From the NCBI GenBank assembly GCA_963699105.1, contig CAVOTI010000005.1:62001-126000 (forward strand): DNA of 64,000 bases, written 5' to 3'. Positions 60,457-64,000 of this stretch are shown here, one piece after another (the first letter of the stretch is position 1; every line of letters begins with the position of its first letter). The position numbers and the translations under genes were made by a program. A model generated the notes under the pieces. It was not told where the DNA came from, did not search any database, and was given only the letters and a program-made list of their open reading frames with translations. Source of the stretch: Bog-756 sp963699105 (GTDB lineage Bacteria; Actinomycetota; Acidimicrobiia; Acidimicrobiales; RAAP-2).

Positions 60457-62940
60457 TCAACGACGGCGACGACCGCCCCGGCCGCCTCCGCCGCTGGGTC
60501 GGTCGGACGATTCGGTGACGGCCGGCCCCAGGTCGCCGAACTCCTGGACCAGTTCGACCTCGAAGGCGTCCTCGAACGACACCGCGCCGGTGGGGGCACT
60601 GGTCGTCTCGGCCTGGCGGCGGCTGCGATCGGGCCGATCCCCGGGATCGGAGTGGTCGCCACGGGGCGGGCGACGGCCTCCCCCGCCCTCGCCGCGTCCA
60701 CCGTCGCCGCGTCCACCGTCACCGCGTCCACCGCGCTCCTCGGATCCATTGGCGGCCGGAGGCTCGCCGGCCAACGACAGCGACACCTTGCCCTGGGGAT
60801 CGATGTCGTCGACCCGCACCTCGATCGGTTGCCCGAGCTCGAGCACGTCTTCGACCCGTTCGACCCGCTTGCCCTGTCCGATCTTGGAGATGTGAAGGAG
60901 CCCGTCCCGTCCCGGGAGGATGTTCACGAAGGCACCGAACTTGGTGATGTTGACCACCTTGCCCTGGTAGGTGGCACCCACTTCGGCCAACGGTGGGTCG
61001 AGGATGGTGCCGATCCTCCGGCGGGCCTCCTCGACGGCCGTGCCGTCCTTGGCCCCGATGGTGACGGTGCCCACCATGCCGTCGTCGTCGACGGCGATGT
61101 CGGCACCCGTTTCCAGCTGGAGGGCGTTGATGACTTTGCCCTTGGGGCCGATCACCTCACCGATCTTGTCCATCGGGATCTCGAAGGAGACGATCTTTGG
61201 GGCGGACTCGGCCACCTCGCTGCGAGGCTCGGCAATGGCACCGGCCATCACGTCGAGGATGGTCAGCCGGGCCTCCTTGGCCTGGAGGAGCGCCTTGGTC
61301 AGCACGTCCAGTGGTAGCCCGTCGATCTTGGTGTCGAGCTGGAGGGCGGTGACCACGTCCTTGGTCCCTGCCACCTTGAAGTCCATGTCGCCGAAGGCAT
61401 CTTCGGCACCGAGGATGTCGGTCAACGTGACGTAGGTGCCACCGTCGTAGACCAGGCCCATGGCGATGCCGGCCACCGGTGCCTTCAGCGGCACCCCGGC
61501 GGCCATCATCGACAGCGTGGAGCCGCAGACCGAGGCCATCGAGGTGGAGCCGTTGGAGGCCAGGACGTCGGACACCAGGCGGAGCGTGTAGGGAAAGTCC
61601 TCCTGGTAGGGAACGACGGGCAGCAGTGCCCGCTCGGCCAGCAGGCCGTGACCGATCTCCCTGCGCTTCGGTCCCCGCATGAACCCCGTCTCTCCAGTGG
61701 AGAAGGGCGGGAAGTTGTAGTGGTGCATGTAACGCTTGTGGTCGTCCGGCGTGATGGTGTCGAGCAGCTGGTTCATCCGGGGCATGCCCAGGGTGGTCAC
61801 GTTGAGCACCTGGGTCTCACCCCTCTGGAACAGGGCCGACCCGTGGGCCGTCGGGAACAGGTCCACCTCGGCCGACAGGGGCCTGATCTCGGTGGTCGAG
61901 CGACCGTCGATGCGGAGCCCCTCTTCCACGATCCGCTTGCGCACCAGCTTTTTGGTCAGGCTGCGGACCGCCGCCTTGATCTCGCCGTCGCGCTCGGGGA
62001 ACTCGCCGGCCAGGCTGTCCTTGATGGAAGCGGTGGCGGCATCGAGGGCCGCGTTACGCTCGGCCTTCGACACGATCTGGTTGGCCGCCGCCAGGGGTGC
62101 GGTGCCTGCTGCCTCGACCCGTTCCCACACGTCGTCGCCGTAATCGGACAACGTCGAGTACTCGATGGTCTCGATCGGGCCCCGGGCGGCCACGTAGGCC
62201 TCGACCAACTGGCGCTGGAGCACGATCGACTCGCGGATCCACGTCTTGGCCGCCTCGAGACCGTCGGCCAGGACTTCCTCGGTCACCTGGGGTGCGCCCT
62301 CTTCGTAGAACTGGAACGAGCGCTCCGAGCCACCGGCCTCCACCATCATGATGGCGATCTCGGCGTCGGCGGCATCGCTCAGGGCCCGGCCCGCCACCAC
62401 CAGCTCGAAAGTGGACTCGTCCCCCTCCTCGAAGGTGGGGTGGGGTATCCACTGGCCGTCGGTCGAGTAGGCCACCCGGACGGCGCCGATGGGTCCGTCG
62501 AAGGGGATGCCCGAGATCATCAGGGCGGCCGAGGCGGCGTTGATGGCCAGGACGTCGTGGGGATTGACCTGGTCGGCTCCGAAGATGGTGCCGACCACGT
62601 GGACCTCGTTGCGGAACCCGGCCGGGAACGACGGCCGGAGCGGGCGGTCGATCAGACGGCAGGTGAGGATGGCCTGGTCCGAGGACTTGCCTTCCCGCCG
62701 GAAGAAGGATCCGGGAATCTTGCCGGCGGCGTAGGCCCGCTCCTCGATGTCCACCGTCAGGGGAAAGAAGTCCGCCCCCTCCCGGACCGACCGGGCCGCC
62801 GTGGCCGTGGCCAGAAGGATGGTGTCGCCGATCCGACCGGTGACGGCCCCGTCCGCCAGTTGGGCCAACTTGCCGGCTTCGAATGTGAGTGTGCGCTCGG
62901 TGCCGCTGATGGGCGCCGAGACGGTTATGGCGTCTGACAT
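60457..62940 (-). CDS. pnp: Polyribonucleotide nucleotidyltransferase (PNPase)
   Basis: PNPase degrades RNA phosphorolytically from the 3' end. The 827-residue protein has two RNase PH domains (about residues 10-230 and 330-560), the second with GRSTTEIRPLSAEVDLFPTA, quoted in part as GRSTTEIRPLSAEV, and GSALFQRGETQVLNV. The KH domain follows (IGEVIGPKGKVINALQ), then an S1 domain (GKVVNITKFGAFVNILPG). The last 110 residues are Arg/Gly/Asp-rich (GDGGRGDGGRGEGG), an RGG-like tail seen in some actinobacterial PNPases. I chose the ATG at 62940, with AAGGAGC just upstream. It follows rpsO, the usual pairing. Confidence 0.97.
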   Translation of the reverse strand: MSDAITVSAPISGTERTLTFEAGKLAQLADGAVTGRIGDTILLATATAARSVREGADFFPLTVDIEERAYAAGKIPGSFFRREGKSSDQAILTCRLIDRPLRPSFPAGFRNEVHVVGTIFGADQVNPHDVLAINAASAALMISGIPFDGPIGAVRVAYSTDGQWIPHPTFEEGDESTFELVVAGRALSDAADAEIAIMMVEAGGSERSFQFYEEGAPQVTEEVLADGLEAAKTWIRESIVLQRQLVEAYVAARGPIETIEYSTLSDYGDDVWERVEAAGTAPLAAANQIVSKAERNAALDAATASIKDSLAGEFPERDGEIKAAVRSLTKKLVRKRIVEEGLRIDGRSTTEIRPLSAEVDLFPTAHGSALFQRGETQVLNVTTLGMPRMNQLLDTITPDDHKRYMHHYNFPPFSTGETGFMRGPKRREIGHGLLAERALLPVVPYQEDFPYTLRLVSDVLASNGSTSMASVCGSTLSMMAAGVPLKAPVAGIAMGLVYDGGTYVTLTDILGAEDAFGDMDFKVAGTKDVVTALQLDTKIDGLPLDVLTKALLQAKEARLTILDVMAGAIAEPRSEVAESAPKIVSFEIPMDKIGEVIGPKGKVINALQLETGADIAVDDDGMVGTVTIGAKDGTAVEEARRRIGTILDPPLAEVGATYQGKVVNITKFGAFVNILPGRDGLLHISKIGQGKRVERVEDVLELGQPIEVRVDDIDPQGKVSLSLAGEPPAANGSEERGGRGDGGRGDGGRGEGGGGRRPPRGDHSDPGDRPDRSRRQAETTSAPTGAVSFEDAFEVELVQEFGDLGPAVTESSDRPSGGGGRGGRRRR

Positions 62941-63163
62941 GACGCTCCTTGGTTGCTCGGGGACTCCCCCGGCCAGTTCCCAGTTGTCGAGCACCCCGTC
63001 GATGTGGAAGGCGGGGTGGTCGGCAACTGGTGACTGATCTCGGTAGGAGCCCGTTGTCTGTGGTTTTCCTGCGGTCCGCCCTGTGTGGCTGACCGTTGCT
63101 GGTGCAGTCCGACACCGTGCCGGCCTGCGATCCATCGGCTCGAAACCGACGGAGAAATTGGGA

Positions 63164-63185
63164 CCGCCCGGCCGGAGCCGGGCGG
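63164..63185 (-). terminator. Hairpin after rpsO
   Basis: CCGCCCGGC (63164-63172) pairs perfectly with GCCGGGCGG (63177-63185) around a 4-base loop, 16 bases after the rpsO stop. On the minus strand it is followed by TCCCAATTTCT, a weak U-containing tail. It could end part of the rpsO transcript or be a processing site in an rpsO-pnp message. Confidence 0.6.
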
Positions 63186-63201
63186 GTTGGCTGTGGTCCG
63201 C

Positions 63202-63459
63202 CTAGCGGCGGAGGCCGAGGCGACCGATGATGTCACGGTACCGTTCGACGTCGTTCTTCCGGACATAGTCCAACAGACGACGCCTGCGACCGATGAGCTT
63301 CAGAAGGCCCCTGCGGGTGTGGTGATCGCCTTTGTGCACCTTCAGGTGCTCGGTCAGGTGGACGATGCGCTCGCTCAAAATGGCGATCTGCACCTCCGGG
63401 GAGCCGGTGTCAGTGTCGTGAAGACGGTATTCGGCGATGGTGGACTGCTTGTCTGGCAT
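63202..63459 (-). CDS. rpsO: 30S ribosomal protein S15
   Basis: S15 binds the central domain of 16S rRNA. The 85-residue protein is slightly shorter than E. coli S15 (89). It shows the hallmark DTGSPEVQIAILSERI, LTEHLKVHKGDHHTRRGLL, given here as HLKVHKGDHHTRRGLL, and the RRRLLDYVRKNDVERYRDII block near the end. I chose the ATG at 63459, which matches the usual MPDKQ-type start; the frame is open upstream but not conserved-looking. pnp follows in the same direction. Confidence 0.97.
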   Translation of the reverse strand: MPDKQSTIAEYRLHDTDTGSPEVQIAILSERIVHLTEHLKVHKGDHHTRRGLLKLIGRRRRLLDYVRKNDVERYRDIIGRLGLRR

Positions 63460-63548
63460 GTGGGGATTGGACCTCTGCGGAGTTCGTGGCGGCCGGCGGA
63501 GGGAGCACGCCGACCGATATGATGCTAGCAGCAACCCACGTCCAGGGA

Positions 63549-63567
63549 CATCGAACCTGGTTCGATG
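63549..63567. promoter_or_regulatory. 19-bp perfect palindrome upstream of rpsO
   Basis: CATCGAACC-T-GGTTCGATG has perfect 9-base arms around one base. It lies 90 bases before rpsO, close to where a promoter would be expected. It resembles an SOS box but the half-sites are one base too close. The rest of the 278-base gap (63460-63737) contains only the terminator-like hairpin at 63700-63728. Confidence 0.45.
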
Positions 63568-63699
63568 GCACCCCTGTGCCCTTCGACGCACCGCCCACCC
63601 GTCGGGCCCGGCCTGCCCAACCGCCCGGTCGCGACCGGGCCAGCCCGACGGGCCGTCCAGCAGGCGCCCGGCTCCGGTGGGGCGGATGGACCGGGGCGG

Positions 63700-63728
63700 G
63701 GGCGCCGGCGTCTTCGCCGCCGGCGCCC
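63700..63728 (-). terminator. 11-bp GC hairpin after the peroxiredoxin gene
   Basis: GGGCGCCGGCG (63700-63710) pairs perfectly with CGCCGGCGCCC (63718-63728) around a 7-base loop. It begins nine bases after the peroxiredoxin stop on the minus strand. No U-run follows, as is common for actinobacterial terminators. Confidence 0.65.
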
Positions 63729-63737
63729 GGCCTCGAC

Positions 63738-64000
63738 CTACTTGTTGGGCTGCGGAGTGATCCGCAGGTACGGCTTGACGGCGTTGAAGCCCTTGGGGAA
63801 CCGCTCCTTGGCCTCTTCGTCGGAGACCGCAGGGACGATGACCACGTCCTCGCCGTCCTTCCAGTTGACCGGTGTGGCCACCTTGTAGTCGGCCGTCAGC
63901 TGGAGGGAGTCGAGGACCCGGAGGACCTCCTGCACGTTCCGACCGGTGGACGCCGGGTAGGTGAGGGTCAACTTGACCTTCTTGTCGGGTCCGATGATGA
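63738..64000 (-). CDS. Peroxiredoxin, 1-Cys Prx6 type (partial at right edge)
   Basis: The visible 87 C-terminal residues include GPDKKVKLTLTYPASTGRN, EVLRVLDSLQLT, VATPVNWKDGEDVVIVP and FPKGFNAVKPYLRITPQP. These are the dimerisation and C-terminal segments of Prx6-type peroxiredoxins, which reduce peroxides with a single active-site Cys. The N-terminal part with the PVCTTE-type active site lies beyond the window edge, so mechanism is inferred. It is on the same strand as rpsO but separated from it by a strong hairpin. Confidence 0.9.
   Translation of the reverse strand, partial: IIGPDKKVKLTLTYPASTGRNVQEVLRVLDSLQLTADYKVATPVNWKDGEDVVIVPAVSDEEAKERFPKGFNAVKPYLRITPQPNK

Noticed and set aside
63549..63567. 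LexA box upstream of rpsO
   Set aside because: The half-sites TCGAAC and GTTCGA are separated by three bases and not four, so LexA spacing is wrong; kept only as an unexplained palindrome.

Overview
The window is high-GC, gene-dense bacterial chromosome from an actinomycete (Actinomycetota). The evidence is a DivIVA/SepF/FtsZ division set without FtsA, a proteasome activator of the Mycobacterium Bpa type, a DUF3040 protein, a Rv2719c-like LysM gene opposite lexA with actinobacterial SOS boxes, frequent GTG starts, and the succinylase (DapC/D/E) route to diaminopimelate. Class Acidimicrobiia is my best guess but is not proven. I see no tRNA, rRNA, CRISPR array, prophage or insertion sequence.

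Layout. Positions 1-10000 hold mostly plus-strand genes: a YyaL-type tail, a hypothetical, an alkaline-phosphatase-superfamily protein, bpa, dnaE, a hypothetical, an Rrf2 regulator, a minus-strand phosphohistidine phosphatase and a sigma-70 factor. From 9972 to 30078 lies one long minus-strand cell-wall and division cluster. In transcription order it is mraZ, rsmH, ftsL, ftsI, murE, mraY, ftsW, murG, murC, murB, ftsQ, ftsZ, pgeF, yggS, sepF, yggT, divIVA, a DksA-like gene, lspA and rluD. It has no murF or murD, although genes on both sides of the missing positions are preserved and murE-mraY overlap. Positions 30381-37700 carry a lipoate-ligase-like protein, an HNH nuclease, ROK kinase, DUF3040, dinB, a PIG-L deacetylase, nrdR and the divergent LysM/lexA pair. 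Positions 37747-48256 are a minus-strand run of tRNA-modification and amino-acid genes (thrB, queF, miaB, miaA, dapF, hflX, dapC, dapD, dapE, aldo/keto reductase). Positions 48314-64000 are again minus strand: a D,D-carboxypeptidase, ftsK, rnj, dapA, a ferritin-like protein with two TetR regulators, dapB, an M16 peptidase, pnp, rpsO and the tail of a peroxiredoxin.

How the genes fit together. Six dap genes (A-F) feed diaminopimelate to MurE, whose DNPR motif fits that substrate. The dcw genes then build lipid II and septal peptidoglycan, while PgeF, FtsK, SepF and DivIVA coordinate editing, DNA clearance and growth. LexA, the LysM protein and DinB suggest an SOS arm.

Main points for a second look: a cluster of about twenty single-base frameshifts between about 38.1 and 42.9 kb, almost certainly sequence error; a leader of rsmH that can fold so as to hide its own ribosome binding site and start codon; 10-bp-phased MraZ boxes; a 51-bp operator-like palindrome upstream of miaB; a Cys-to-Ser change at the first catalytic position of DapF; and the missing murF and murD.
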